Source of the DNA: Methylotenera_A sp031417915
GTDB taxonomy: Bacteria > Pseudomonadota > Gammaproteobacteria > Burkholderiales > Methylophilaceae
Assembly: GCA_031417915.1 (NCBI GenBank)
Contig: JANOWN010000014.1
Span: 1 to 25,637, forward strand
Direction of reading: 5' to 3'
Length of the DNA: 25,637 bases
Shown: one piece after another, positions 1-8,025 of the stretch
Layout: each line of letters opens with the position of its first letter
Position numbering within the stretch: position 1 is the first letter of the stretch
Made by a program: the position numbers and the translations under genes
Notes under the pieces: model-generated
Seen by the model: the letters and a program-made list of their open reading frames with translations, nothing else
Database searches by the model: none
What the model was told of the DNA's origin: nothing

Positions 1-3000
1 CGTCGTTACTACCTGCATCACCTGGCGCCTCGTAATTTGGCGCAACTTTAAAGCTTAATGCACCAGTCGCTGCGTCAATATTAAACAACGCACCGTCTGC
101 ACCACCAGTAATGCTGTAAGTGAGAGTTGTGCCTGCATCTACATCCGTTGCTGTAACAGTGGTTACCGCAGTGCCGTTTTCTGCAATGTTGATTGCTGCT
201 GTAGCACCGCCACCGTTAGAAGTAATCACTGGCGCTTCGTTGACATTCGTCACGGTTACAGAAATAGCTTGTGTATCAACCAAAGCGCCGTCACTGGCTT
301 GCACAATCACGTCGTACACATTATTGCCACCTACATCAGAAGGCGTTTCAAAATTAGGCGCATTAATAAAGCTCAGCACCCCAGTCGTTGGGTTAATGGC
401 AAACTTAAATGCATCTGCGCCGCCACCGATTGAATAGCTAATTACATCGCCATTCAAATCTGTTGCTTGCACAACAGCTACCGCCGTCGTATTTTCAGCG
501 ATAGATAGCGCTACTGTATCGGCACCACCATTAGAAATAATCACTGGTGCGACATTAATAACAGTTGCTGGGGTCAACGTAACATCAGCAAATTTAAAGT
601 TCTCAATGCCGACTACGACGTCAACACCATCACGGCCTGCAACGTTGTCAGTGATTTTATAGGCTGTAATTGTGCCTTGATTAGCCGTTACAAATGAAAT
701 CTCCTGAACTGTGTAATCTGCCCGATTACCAATAAATACTGCCGTATCAGCAGCGCCTGCTGTGCCGCCATCACCTTGACGAGTGCCAACAGCACCATTT
801 AGCGTAGTAATCGCGCTGCCGCCTAACACTAAGTCTTTAAACACTTCTGACTGAAGCATTTCGGTGTAATGTTTGCCAAAGCCAACCACATCAAGCAGGC
901 CGTTTGCGCCGAGTACAGCATTTGCAGCTGTGTGGTGACTAGCACCATTCACTAAATTGGTATAAGTGCCTGAATAAGTACCAATCAAGCTATCTAAGCG
1001 AATGCCATCACCAATAATTAAGTCATTGCCGCCATTACCTTGCAATATATCATTACCAGAGCCACCGATGAGCCAGTTACCACCTAGGCTTAAATCAGCA
1101 GATGCGTCTGCCGCACTGTCGCCAATAAGGGTATCGTTGTTGCGAGTGCCGATGACGCCTTCCATTTGGAACCAAGCAGGAAACTGCGTTGTACCATCAA
1201 CAGCAACAACAGGGTTTGCTTGGTCTGCCATGTCGGCAGTCACACCATTTGGATTTGCTAAATAATCGCTGAAATCCATCAAGTCGAAGCCACTATTGGT
1301 ATAGCCATCGTCACCAACCACTTCATCAGGGCCGCCACCAATGGCTTGCGATGGGTTTCCTGGGCGAATAATATCGTCGCCCTTGCCACCGTAGCTAACA
1401 TCTTGGTCGTCGCCGCCAACCATTAAATCGTCGCCATTGTCGCCAAATAGAACGTCACCAGACGTGCCGCCGTCAATATAATCATTGCCGTCGCCGCCGT
1501 GTGTGAATGGGTCGGTATTACCTTCACCAAACAACATATCATCGCCCGCACCACCAGAAAGCTTATCTACACCTTCGCCACCGTAGATAGTGTCGTTACC
1601 GTCACCACCTACCAGCTGATCGAAGCCACCAATTTCTGTGCCGCTACCGAAACCATAAATCAGGTCATCACCAGCACCGCCATCCACCAAGTCGGCACCG
1701 TCGCCAGAATCGATGAAGTCATTACCATCGCCGCCATAAAGCCTATCGTTACCAAAGTCACCGTAAATCTTGTCATTGCCACCCTCGCCGTAGAATGTGT
1801 CGTCACCACTGCGCATGTGAACAAAATCGTTATTATCCGTGCCCACCATTACTTCGTGCGAATCGGCACCAGAAGTAGGCGTGCCTTCAACTGGATGAAT
1901 ATCACCAGGCGCTAAATCAGGGCGGAAATCGCGTATATATTGCACGCCACCGACTGTGATCAAAGTACCGTTAGTATTAACACTGTTAGGGTTTGCACTA
2001 CCGTCAGACCATACACCCAGCGTTGGATGAAGCGCAAGCACATCACCATACATGTGGTCGGTATTATGACTACCTGCCGCAGCAGCAGCAGTAGGATCTA
2101 AAGACAAATCATAGTACTGATCCGCATAGGATAAAATGCTACCATTAAGATGCTCAAGACCCGTGTTACGCTCTACGATGTCTTTGAATTGGCCATTACC
2201 TACTTCTTCACTAAACTGCTCACCAAATAAGCGAACAAGGTAGTAGAAACGGTCACCATTAATAAGATTTTCCATCTGATTTGTAAACACCAAATCAAAA
2301 GTTGAACCTAGCAAACCGCCTGGCACGTGCGCTTCAGCAAGGCCGCCTAACCAAGTATCGATATGATTAAAGCCGTCAGCCCCTGTAGGCGCGCCAGCCT
2401 CGTTATACATAAAAGCGATTGCTTGATCTGCAGTATAATTCATTGCTGCCACTGTGTTTTCTGCAATACTACCGTCGAACAAACCAACTAAGGCCTGCGC
2501 CTTAGCCAAATTGCCGTCAAACGAATAAGCTGCGATAAAATTAGTTAATGATGTCGGGTGAATCATATTGTGTGCATAGTCATCCCAACTCACATATTGC
2601 GTTAAACCAACCGCAGCACGGAACTCGTTTAAGTTTGGAATGCCCATATCACGGCCACGCGCGATGTTAATCGCAGCCAAATCGAGCGGTAAACCTAGCA
2701 AACCTTGATTCAGTGCTGGCGTAATAAACTCATCTACTTCGTTCATTTGCTGATGTGACATGCCCAAAGCAATCGCAGCAGCGCCGGTTTCAGAATAAAG
2801 TTGCGGATTTAAGAACGCACTTTCCAGCGCAAAGCTAACAATTTTGCCAGTCAAACCATGTGTGGGATCAATCGTATCGATAGTTTCACGAATGGTTGAG
2901 TGACCAAAGCGGAATGCAGATTGCGCAAACTCTAGCGAGATGGCTGAATTGATGCCGCTTGAATAGCCAACCACCTCTAAAATATGCGGCGTAATAGTAC

Positions 3001-4942
3001 GTGCGTATTGGTCAATCGCTGCATGTTGATATTCCATCTCAACGATTAGTTTTGACGCATTAAACATTTTTGTTTGATCCCAAGCGATTGAATTATCAAT
3101 GTTTAGGAAGTTACCATTGGCATCCTGCGTACCAGTATCAATTTGCCATTGATGCAAAATACCATGATTTGCATCACCAGATGCCGTATCTTGTGCATAG
3201 ATGGTATTCATCACATTTTGCACTTGGAAATTGTGTTCTTCGTGGAACACATGATGTATTGTAGTGAGTGCCACATTCTCATTTACGCGACCATCACCAG
3301 CAATGTAGTGATCGCCCACCGCAGCCATCAAAAGCTGACTCACCGCATCATGCACTGCAGGCGAAGCTGGATTAATTGAGAAGTTGGCAAAATTCACCCA
3401 TAACATCAATGCGTTAGCCCCTGTGTAACTGCCATCTGGCACATGGAATGGCGCACCAGCTCCACCTGTAATATCAAGCTGAATACTGCCTGACAAACTG
3501 CGGCCAAACGCAAAGCCTGGTGGCGTCGCGCCAGCAAGCGTTGCAACTGCCGCATCAACCAACGCGTCAACAGTGCTTGTACCAACCGCTGTCGTTGCAT
3601 CCAAGTGTGCCGCATCAAAACGTGGGTTCATGTCCAGCAACAAAGCCTGATCAGAACTGCCAGTGGTTAAATCGCCAGTCACAGCGTCACGGTTGCGTAA
3701 ATTCAATACGTCGTCCCAAGTCAAACCGTCGCGATTAGTATCAAGCAAATGATCACGCAATTCGTTTAGGGTCGGCAGCGTTTGATTTGTCATCACGCCA
3801 TCAGCACGTTTCCATGCGGTTGCTAGCGTGTTGCCATCAAACATTTCCATACCTGCGTGGAAAGTTAAGCCACCATCGGCAGAAACCCACTCGCGCAACA
3901 GATTTGTTACTTGCTCGCTAGAGCCATAAGTTTGGCTTTGATCGATAAATGGTGAGGTGTGATTGACGTAAGTTGGGTCGCCATTCGCATCCACGCCACT
4001 CACAGTAGCACGTGAGACAGTAATAGAATACGTGGGTTGGCCGTCAGAACCAAGCGCACCATAGAGCGGATCATCTGTAGCCAATGCTATTTTGATGGTT
4101 TTGCCCTGGCCGCCAGCACCAAGTTTATCTAGGCCGTGATCGAAGAACTGACCAAAAATACCAAACCAGCCGTTAGTCGGTGCGACGCCTGGGTTTTCTG
4201 CACCAATAAAAAATTCTGTGTTGTCAGGATTTTGGTAATCTTTATGACCAAAGGTCTCAAGATCGCCATAAGTAAGCACAATCGCTTGACCATTTGCATC
4301 ATGTGCAATATGACCATTCACATCAGTTTGGTATGTCACACCACCGGTAGTAATGGTGCGGCTAATCATACGTGCCGTGTAATCAACCACGTTAGCTTGA
4401 TGTACAAATTGACCGCCGCCGATGGCGGTATCCGAAGTGAGAGAATTCGCATCAACAGCGCCGTCAACTGTAGTCGAATAATCGCTACTTGGCGTGTATT
4501 GAATGCCAGGCGCAGCGCTTAAATCAAAGGTCTTCGCACCATAAAAAGCATCAGGATTAACAGCATCAAGCGGTTTAATATAGTCACTAAAATTTGCTTT
4601 AACTGTGCGTAAAAAATCTTGGTCAACTGCACCCCAAGTAGAGTTAACTTGCAACAAGTTATTATTATTACCTGTAACATCACGCAAGCCACTTAAATCT
4701 GTGGTTGAAACATAAGAAGTGCCAAGTTGTGTAATTGCTGCCAATGAGGCTGCATCGCCCTCTACGGAACCGCCAGTGCCAATTAAAGCGCCGTGACCAT
4801 CATAAACTGCACCAACACCATTCCATTGAATAATGGCATTGCCTAGCATATCAAATAGTGGTCTGAAGGTGACTTGTTTAAGTAAAAACTCTAAGTCAGT
4901 TCTATTAAGTACAAATGGTTTTGGTTTGTAATTTGTAGCCAT
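1..4942 (-). CDS. RTX/cadherin-repeat animal-type haem peroxidase (peroxicin-like), 3' end outside window
   Basis: Open on the minus strand from ATG at 4942 to the window edge: 1647 codons with no stop. Residues about 230-800 form an animal haem peroxidase (peroxidase-cyclooxygenase superfamily). The distal motif GQFFDHG has Q265, D268 and H269, matching myeloperoxidase Q91/D94/H95. A calcium-loop motif SPFIDQSQTYGS surrounds D334. R552 and E555 match the catalytic Arg and second haem-ester Glu, followed by FHEEHN ending at N571. The proximal His is H681 in FRFGHS, and RGRD lies at 762-765. Residues about 1030-1320 hold many GGxGxDxxx RTX calcium nonapeptides. Two cadherin-like repeats of about 104 residues follow at the window edge. 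There is no N-terminal signal peptide, so type I secretion through a C-terminal signal is inferred. The start is supported by AAGGGGC eight bases upstream. A 42-bp gap separates it from the small gene upstream, so the two are probably co-transcribed. The family usually oxidises halides or phenolic substrates with H2O2; the substrate here is unknown. Confidence 0.9.
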   Translation of the reverse strand, partial: MATNYKPKPFVLNRTDLEFLLKQVTFRPLFDMLGNAIIQWNGVGAVYDGHGALIGTGGSVEGDAASLAAITQLGTSYVSTTDLSGLRDVTGNNNNLLQVNSTWGAVDQDFLRTVKANFSDYIKPLDAVNPDAFYGAKTFDLSAAPGIQYTPSSDYSTTVDGAVDANSLTSDTAIGGGQFVHQANVVDYTARMISRTITTGGVTYQTDVNGHIAHDANGQAIVLTYGDLETFGHKDYQNPDNTEFFIGAENPGVAPTNGWFGIFGQFFDHGLDKLGAGGQGKTIKIALATDDPLYGALGSDGQPTYSITVSRATVSGVDANGDPTYVNHTSPFIDQSQTYGSSEQVTNLLREWVSADGGLTFHAGMEMFDGNTLATAWKRADGVMTNQTLPTLNELRDHLLDTNRDGLTWDDVLNLRNRDAVTGDLTTGSSDQALLLDMNPRFDAAHLDATTAVGTSTVDALVDAAVATLAGATPPGFAFGRSLSGSIQLDITGGAGAPFHVPDGSYTGANALMLWVNFANFSINPASPAVHDAVSQLLMAAVGDHYIAGDGRVNENVALTTIHHVFHEEHNFQVQNVMNTIYAQDTASGDANHGILHQWQIDTGTQDANGNFLNIDNSIAWDQTKMFNASKLIVEMEYQHAAIDQYARTITPHILEVVGYSSGINSAISLEFAQSAFRFGHSTIRETIDTIDPTHGLTGKIVSFALESAFLNPQLYSETGAAAIALGMSHQQMNEVDEFITPALNQGLLGLPLDLAAINIARGRDMGIPNLNEFRAAVGLTQYVSWDDYAHNMIHPTSLTNFIAAYSFDGNLAKAQALVGLFDGSIAENTVAAMNYTADQAIAFMYNEAGAPTGADGFNHIDTWLGGLAEAHVPGGLLGSTFDLVFTNQMENLINGDRFYYLVRLFGEQFSEEVGNGQFKDIVERNTGLEHLNGSILSYADQYYDLSLDPTAAAAAGSHNTDHMYGDVLALHPTLGVWSDGSANPNSVNTNGTLITVGGVQYIRDFRPDLAPGDIHPVEGTPTSGADSHEVMVGTDNNDFVHMRSGDDTFYGEGGNDKIYGDFGNDRLYGGDGNDFIDSGDGADLVDGGAGDDLIYGFGSGTEIGGFDQLVGGDGNDTIYGGEGVDKLSGGAGDDMLFGEGNTDPFTHGGDGNDYIDGGTSGDVLFGDNGDDLMVGGDDQDVSYGGKGDDIIRPGNPSQAIGGGPDEVVGDDGYTNSGFDLMDFSDYLANPNGVTADMADQANPVVAVDGTTQFPAWFQMEGVIGTRNNDTLIGDSAADASADLSLGGNWLIGGSGNDILQGNGGNDLIIGDGIRLDSLIGTYSGTYTNLVNGASHHTAANAVLGANGLLDVVGFGKHYTEMLQSEVFKDLVLGGSAITTLNGAVGTRQGDGGTAGAADTAVFIGNRADYTVQEISFVTANQGTITAYKITDNVAGRDGVDVVVGIENFKFADVTLTPATVINVAPVIISNGGADTVALSIAENTTAVAVVQATDLNGDVISYSIGGGADAFKFAINPTTGVLSFINAPNFETPSDVGGNNVYDVIVQASDGALVDTQAISVTVTNVNEAPVITSNGGGATAAINIAENGTAVTTVTATDVDAGTTLTYSITGGADGALFNIDAATGALSFKVAPNYEAPGDAGSND

Positions 4943-4984
4943 GATATTGCCCCTTTTAAGTAATAATATTAAAAATAAAAAAAG

Positions 4985-5242
4985 TTAAAACAGTGGAATC
5001 GGTGTTTGGCCTAAGCCGTCTTTAGTATTCATGCCAGCCATTTGCGCGAACTCATAATCAAAATCGTTAGCAGCCACTTTTGGCACTTGCATCAAATTGT
5101 TATAATTGCCCTCTAGCACTTGCAGGCTAAAGGCCACTTCTGGGTTTTTAAGCAGCGCGCAAATATTCTCGCCAGCTGCATGTGTTGCTGCAATCTTGTG
5201 TTGAATAAAACTCAAAATCTGCTGCGTTGTAAGTACTGCCAA
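4985..5242 (-). CDS. small unknown protein upstream of the RTX peroxidase
   Basis: An 85-residue protein of unknown family. I place the start at TTG 5242 because AGGTGGAG (5257-5250) lies seven bases upstream. An upstream in-frame TTG at 5278 would add 12 residues but has no such site. The sequence begins with AVLTTQQILSF, contains no signal peptide or clear membrane segment, and ends in PIPLF. It reads as a soluble, partly helical protein. It lies 42 bp upstream of the peroxidase on the same strand, so it may be an accessory protein, chaperone or regulator of the exported enzyme; that role is inferred only from position. Confidence 0.6.
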   Translation of the reverse strand: MAVLTTQQILSFIQHKIAATHAAGENICALLKNPEVAFSLQVLEGNYNNLMQVPKVAANDFDYEFAQMAGMNTKDGLGQTPIPLF

Positions 5243-5330
5243 AATATTTCTCCACCTAATGTTTTTAAAAAACTGCAACCCTGTTAATATCTAATTCAGT
5301 TTTACATTTCTCACCGTATCACAGGCCTTC

Positions 5331-5410
5331 CTAGTACATATGTCACGAGTCTTGAGCAATATGTACTAGTACATTTGTCATAGGTCGAGTATGCAACTAG
5401 TACATTTGTC
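5331..5410. promoter_or_regulatory. three direct repeats GACA(A/T)ATGTACTAG, putative operator array
   Basis: On the minus strand GACAAATGTACTAG occurs at 5410-5397 and 5379-5366, and GACATATGTACTAG at 5344-5331. Successive copies are offset by 31 and 35 bp, close to three helical turns. The middle copy extends into a perfect 14-bp palindrome ATGTACTAGTACAT (5361-5374). The array ends about 90 bp upstream of the TTG start of the small gene heading the peroxidase operon. This is the expected place for an activator or repressor of that operon. The regulator is unknown. Confidence 0.55.
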
Positions 5411-5413
5411 CTG

Positions 5414-5479
5414 CTATAGCCCGAAAAGGCTATCGGGGCTAAAAAAAGTGCTTTTCCTATAGCCCATTCGGGCTATAGG
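5414..5479. repeat. CTATAGCCC hairpin pair
   Basis: CCTATAGCCC (5456-5465) and GGGCTATAGG (5470-5479) form a perfect 10-bp stem with a four-base loop. The same CTATAGCCC begins at 5414 and forms a second, weaker stem ATAGCC (5416-5421) with GGCTAT (5428-5433). An alternative pairing, TAGCCCGA with TCGGGGCTA, leads into a run of seven A. The element lies between divergent transcription units and could be an intergenic repeat, a terminator remnant or a protein site. The intergenic space 5279-5534 holds nothing else beyond the operator-like repeats and a candidate promoter. Confidence 0.6.
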
Positions 5480-5495
5480 CAGAATAAAAAATCAA

Positions 5496-5524
5496 TTGTT
5501 TTTAATTCTGGAATGACATTCTAT
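5496..5524 (+). promoter_or_regulatory. candidate promoter of the small plus-strand gene at 5535
   Basis: TTGTTT (5496-5501) and TTCTAT (5519-5524) are separated by 17 bp, and an inverted repeat GAATG-A-CATTC (5511-5521) overlaps the second box. The start codon follows ten bases after the -10-like box, so the leader would be very short. Prediction from pattern only. Confidence 0.35.
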
Positions 5525-5534
5525 TGGAAATAAA

Positions 5535-5798
5535 ATGAATAAAATCAACGTACTATCATTGGATGATACAAATTTTCGAGTGACGGTGGCTGGTAGCACA
5601 ACAACTACGCACGAAGTGACGGTTCAGGCCGATTACGCACTAAAACTAACCGCAGGTAAGCTAAATACTGCGCAATTGGTGGAAAAATCGTTTGAATTTT
5701 TGCTAGCACGTGAATCAAACACCAGCATTTTTCGCAGTTTTGATTTAAGCGTGATTGCACGCTATTTTCCTGACTACGAAAGCGTTATAGCCAAGTAA
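5535..5798 (+). CDS. small conserved-looking hypothetical protein
   Basis: An 87-residue protein beginning MNKINVLSLDD, with GGAAA eight to nine bases before the ATG. The first 40 residues are rich in Thr and Val and look like beta strands; the rest (AQLVEKSFEFLLARE, then a Phe/Tyr-rich tail) looks helical. It has no signal peptide, membrane segment or metal motif. I do not recognise the family. It lies 50 bp upstream of ppx on the same strand and could be partly co-transcribed with it, although ppx has its own promoter-like sequence. Function unknown. Confidence 0.65.
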   Translation: MNKINVLSLDDTNFRVTVAGSTTTTHEVTVQADYALKLTAGKLNTAQLVEKSFEFLLARESNTSIFRSFDLSVIARYFPDYESVIAK

Positions 5799-5809
5799 AT
5801 TTAGTTATT

Positions 5810-5842
5810 TGTCATCAAGTTAGTAGCAAAATATGCTATAAA
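5810..5842 (+). promoter_or_regulatory. ppx promoter region with motif shared with ppk
   Basis: TGTCAT (5810-5815), AGTAGCAAA (5822-5830) and an extended -10 TGC-TATAAA (5834-5842) lie immediately before the ppx ATG at 5849. Upstream of ppk the minus strand carries TGTCAT, AGTAGCAAA and TGT-CATAAG in the same order with nearly the same spacing. Only six bases separate TATAAA from the ATG, and no Shine-Dalgarno sequence is visible, so the transcript may be leaderless. Confidence 0.5.
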
Positions 5843-5848
5843 AGCATT

Positions 5849-7378
5849 ATGCAAAACGATAATATCATTTCCCCCGAAACGCTACTTGCTGCGGTAGATC
5901 TAGGTTCTAACAGCTTTAGATTGGAAATCGGACGTTATGAAAATGGCCAAATTCAACGCGTAGATTATCTTAAAGAAACCGTACGCCAGGGCGGCGATTT
6001 AGACGAAGAGCGTAATTTAAGGCCCGAAGCCATTGAGCGCGGACTCAAATGTTTGGCGCGATTTGGTGAGGCGCTAAAGGGCTTACCTAAGCACCATGTG
6101 CGCGCGGTTGCAACGCAAACACTGCGCGAAGCCAGAAATCGCGAAGTATTTATTAAGCTCGCCAATAAAGTCTTGGGCTACGAAGTTGAAGTCATTTCTG
6201 GCGTGGAAGAAGCGCGCTTAATTTACCAAGGCGTAAGTCGTTTATTGCCGCAATCGGACGAAAAGCGCTTGGTCATTGACGTAGGTGGTCGCTCAACAGA
6301 ATTTATTTTAGGCCAGCATTTAAATGCGGAAACTACGGATTCACTGCGTGTGGGCTCGGTGACTTGGTCGCTCAAATATTTTGCTGACGGCAGTTTAAGT
6401 GAGAAAAACTTTCAGCGTGCCGAAATTGCTGCAGAATCATTTTTAGATGCGGTTGCGGATGTTTATCAGCATCAATATTGGGATGTCGCTTATGGTGCAT
6501 CGGGCACAGTTGGCGCAATTGCAGACATTTTATCTAATGCTGGATTTGAAGAAAATAAGCTTACGCGCGCAGGATTGGCCTGGTTGCGCGCTCAGCTTAT
6601 TAAAGCCAAAACTTTTGATAAGCTGGATTTAGCGGGTTTAAAAGAAGACAGAAAGTCCGTCATTGCTGGTGGCTTGAGTATTTTAATTGGCATATTTAAT
6701 TTGCTTAAGCTCGACGCTTTAATTGTGGCCAAAGGTGCGCTACGACATGGCTTGTTATACGACATGGTTGAGCAAGATGAATCAATCTCTGAAGATTTAC
6801 GCGATGCTTCAATTGGACATCTAGTTACAAAGTTCGGCGTCAACAAAGTACATGCTGCAAATGTATCTAAAGTAGCTTTAGGCTTCTTTAATGCGCTGTT
6901 ACCTACCATTCATGGTTACAACGATAACCCCCATGAACTCTACAGGCGCAGACAAGTATTAAATTGGGCTGCGCAGTGCCACGAAATTGGTGGCGCTATT
7001 TCACATAGCGAATCGCATAAACATGGTGCTTACATATTAGACAATACTGAACTGATGGGCTTTGCACAAAATGAGTTGCATCGTTTGAGCTTGCTGGTAT
7101 TAGGCCATTGCGGAAAGCTTAGAAAGCTGGATGTTGATTTTAATGATGAAAGTTTTATTTTTAAGTTAATTTCTCTAAGGCTAGCCGTTATTTTCTGCCA
7201 TTCTCGCAATACACCAGTGCTGAAAAATATCACCTTTGAACGCGCTGGAAACACTTTTATACTTAGCCTGCCAAGCGCATGGCAACAAGCGTTCCCACAG
7301 ACTTCTTACTTGCTAGAAGAAGAAATATTGGCTTGGCAAAAAATCAATTGGGATTTGGTTGTTACTACTCAAGATTAG
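5849..7378 (+). CDS. ppx: exopolyphosphatase (Ppx/GppA family)
   Basis: A 509-residue cytoplasmic enzyme that hydrolyses terminal phosphates from polyphosphate; pppGpp is an alternative substrate in the family. The actin-like ATPase fold is shown by DLGSNSF (residues 17-23, phosphate loop 1), the catalytic-Glu segment SGVEEARLIYQG (E120/E121, equivalent to E. coli E121) and IDVGGRSTEF (from residue 143, phosphate loop 2). GASGTVGA and VIAGGLSIL follow. The C-terminal 200 residues hold the HD-like helical domain with HEIGGAISHSESHKHGAY. Length matches full-length Ppx rather than the short GppA forms. It lies about 1.2 kb from ppk, facing it, with the H1-like gene and sixA between; the two enzymes oppose each other in polyphosphate metabolism. 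No Shine-Dalgarno is visible before this ATG, but conserved sequence begins soon after it. Confidence 0.95.
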   Translation: MQNDNIISPETLLAAVDLGSNSFRLEIGRYENGQIQRVDYLKETVRQGGDLDEERNLRPEAIERGLKCLARFGEALKGLPKHHVRAVATQTLREARNREVFIKLANKVLGYEVEVISGVEEARLIYQGVSRLLPQSDEKRLVIDVGGRSTEFILGQHLNAETTDSLRVGSVTWSLKYFADGSLSEKNFQRAEIAAESFLDAVADVYQHQYWDVAYGASGTVGAIADILSNAGFEENKLTRAGLAWLRAQLIKAKTFDKLDLAGLKEDRKSVIAGGLSILIGIFNLLKLDALIVAKGALRHGLLYDMVEQDESISEDLRDASIGHLVTKFGVNKVHAANVSKVALGFFNALLPTIHGYNDNPHELYRRRQVLNWAAQCHEIGGAISHSESHKHGAYILDNTELMGFAQNELHRLSLLVLGHCGKLRKLDVDFNDESFIFKLISLRLAVIFCHSRNTPVLKNITFERAGNTFILSLPSAWQQAFPQTSYLLEEEILAWQKINWDLVVTTQD

Positions 7379-7436
7379 TTTAATGTACTGATTTGTTTGT
7401 ATTTATTACAGAAATATGACAGTTGACTTGATTTTT

Positions 7437-7454
7437 AAACAGTATAAACTGTTT
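7437..7454. promoter_or_regulatory. AAACAGT-ATAA-ACTGTTT palindrome, putative operator
   Basis: A perfect 7-bp inverted repeat with a four-base centre lies 25 bp before the ATG of the H1-like gene. TTGACT lies a little upstream, and TATAAA (inside the palindrome) or TATAAC (just after it) could serve as the -10, though the spacings are not ideal. A dimeric regulator bound here would cover the promoter. Confidence 0.4.
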
Positions 7455-7479
7455 ATAACGTTTAATTTAGGAGTGTGAC

Positions 7480-8013
7480 ATGTCAAATAAACCCGCTAAA
7501 AAAGCTGTAGCACCTAAATCTGGCGCGGCTAAGCCAGCTGTAAAACCTGTCGCCACTATGCAGGTTAAATCTGCGGCCAAATCAGCGCTCGCTAAGCCCG
7601 TCGTGGCCAAACCTGCGCCAGCCAAATCTGCTGTGGCTAAGCCAGTAGCAAAACCTGTTGCTAAAGCTACAGTAAGAACTCCAGCAAAAACCCCTGCAAA
7701 ATCGGCGACAAAGCCCGCTAGCAAACCTAAGGCGAAAGTTCCTGCAAATAAGGCAGCACCAAAAAAAGTGGTTAAAAAAGCTAAATCAGAAAAAGTTAAA
7801 ATGGAACGCGACAGCTTTACCATGCCTAAAGATGAATATGCGCAAATTACTTTGATGAAGGCGCGATTAGCCTCAATGGGACAGCCTGCAAAGAAAAGTG
7901 AATTACTACGCGCTGGCATTAAATTGCTGGCAGCCATGAGCGACAACACACTTAAAACCACATTGGCGAAAATCCCTGTGATTAAAACAGGCAGGCCAAA
8001 CAAAAAGTCTTAA
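7480..8013 (+). CDS. histone H1-like Lys/Ala/Pro-rich protein with conserved C-terminal domain
   Basis: A 177-residue protein. Residues 1-108 are a low-complexity basic region made of AKP, KPVA and PAK units, like the tails of bacterial H1-like and AlgP-type proteins, and probably bind DNA or polyanions. Residues 109-177 (starting RDSFTMPKDEYAQI, then KKSELLRAGIKLLAAM and IKTGRP) form a compact domain that I associate with a betaproteobacterial family and that may resemble a ribbon-helix-helix fold. A good Shine-Dalgarno (TTTAGGAGTG) precedes the ATG. It lies downstream of ppx and converges on sixA with only 12 bp between the two genes. A basic tail next to polyphosphate genes makes polyphosphate or nucleoid binding plausible, but this is inference. 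Confidence 0.8.
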   Translation: MSNKPAKKAVAPKSGAAKPAVKPVATMQVKSAAKSALAKPVVAKPAPAKSAVAKPVAKPVAKATVRTPAKTPAKSATKPASKPKAKVPANKAAPKKVVKKAKSEKVKMERDSFTMPKDEYAQITLMKARLASMGQPAKKSELLRAGIKLLAAMSDNTLKTTLAKIPVIKTGRPNKKS

Positions 8014-8025
8014 GCTATTTTTATG

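Noticed and set aside
1021..1870. Repetitive GCC/ACC-rich stretch that might suggest CRISPR or a DNA tandem repeat
   Set aside because: The period and composition come from RTX calcium-binding nonapeptides; there are no constant repeats with unique spacers.
1499..1915. 138-codon plus-strand frame within the RTX region
   Set aside because: It arises from GGxGxDxxx repeats read on the opposite strand (Val/Ile/Thr-rich), and the minus-strand peroxidase frame is continuous with clear family motifs.
3781..3835. TCCATGCGG in the peroxidase gene as another repeat copy
   Set aside because: Only the nine-base end matches; the CTGCAAGCC core is absent.
4136..4522. 128-codon plus-strand frame
   Set aside because: It lies opposite the conserved haem-pocket region of the peroxidase and resembles no family.
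5100..5130. CTTGCAGGC in the small gene upstream of the peroxidase as a repeat copy
   Set aside because: The match is limited to about nine bases and neither flank agrees with the family.
7467..8003. Long minus-strand reading frame opposite the H1-like gene
   Set aside because: It is the mirror of a repetitive AKP-rich coding sequence (giving Ala/Gly/Leu/Phe-rich nonsense) and has no ribosome-binding site.
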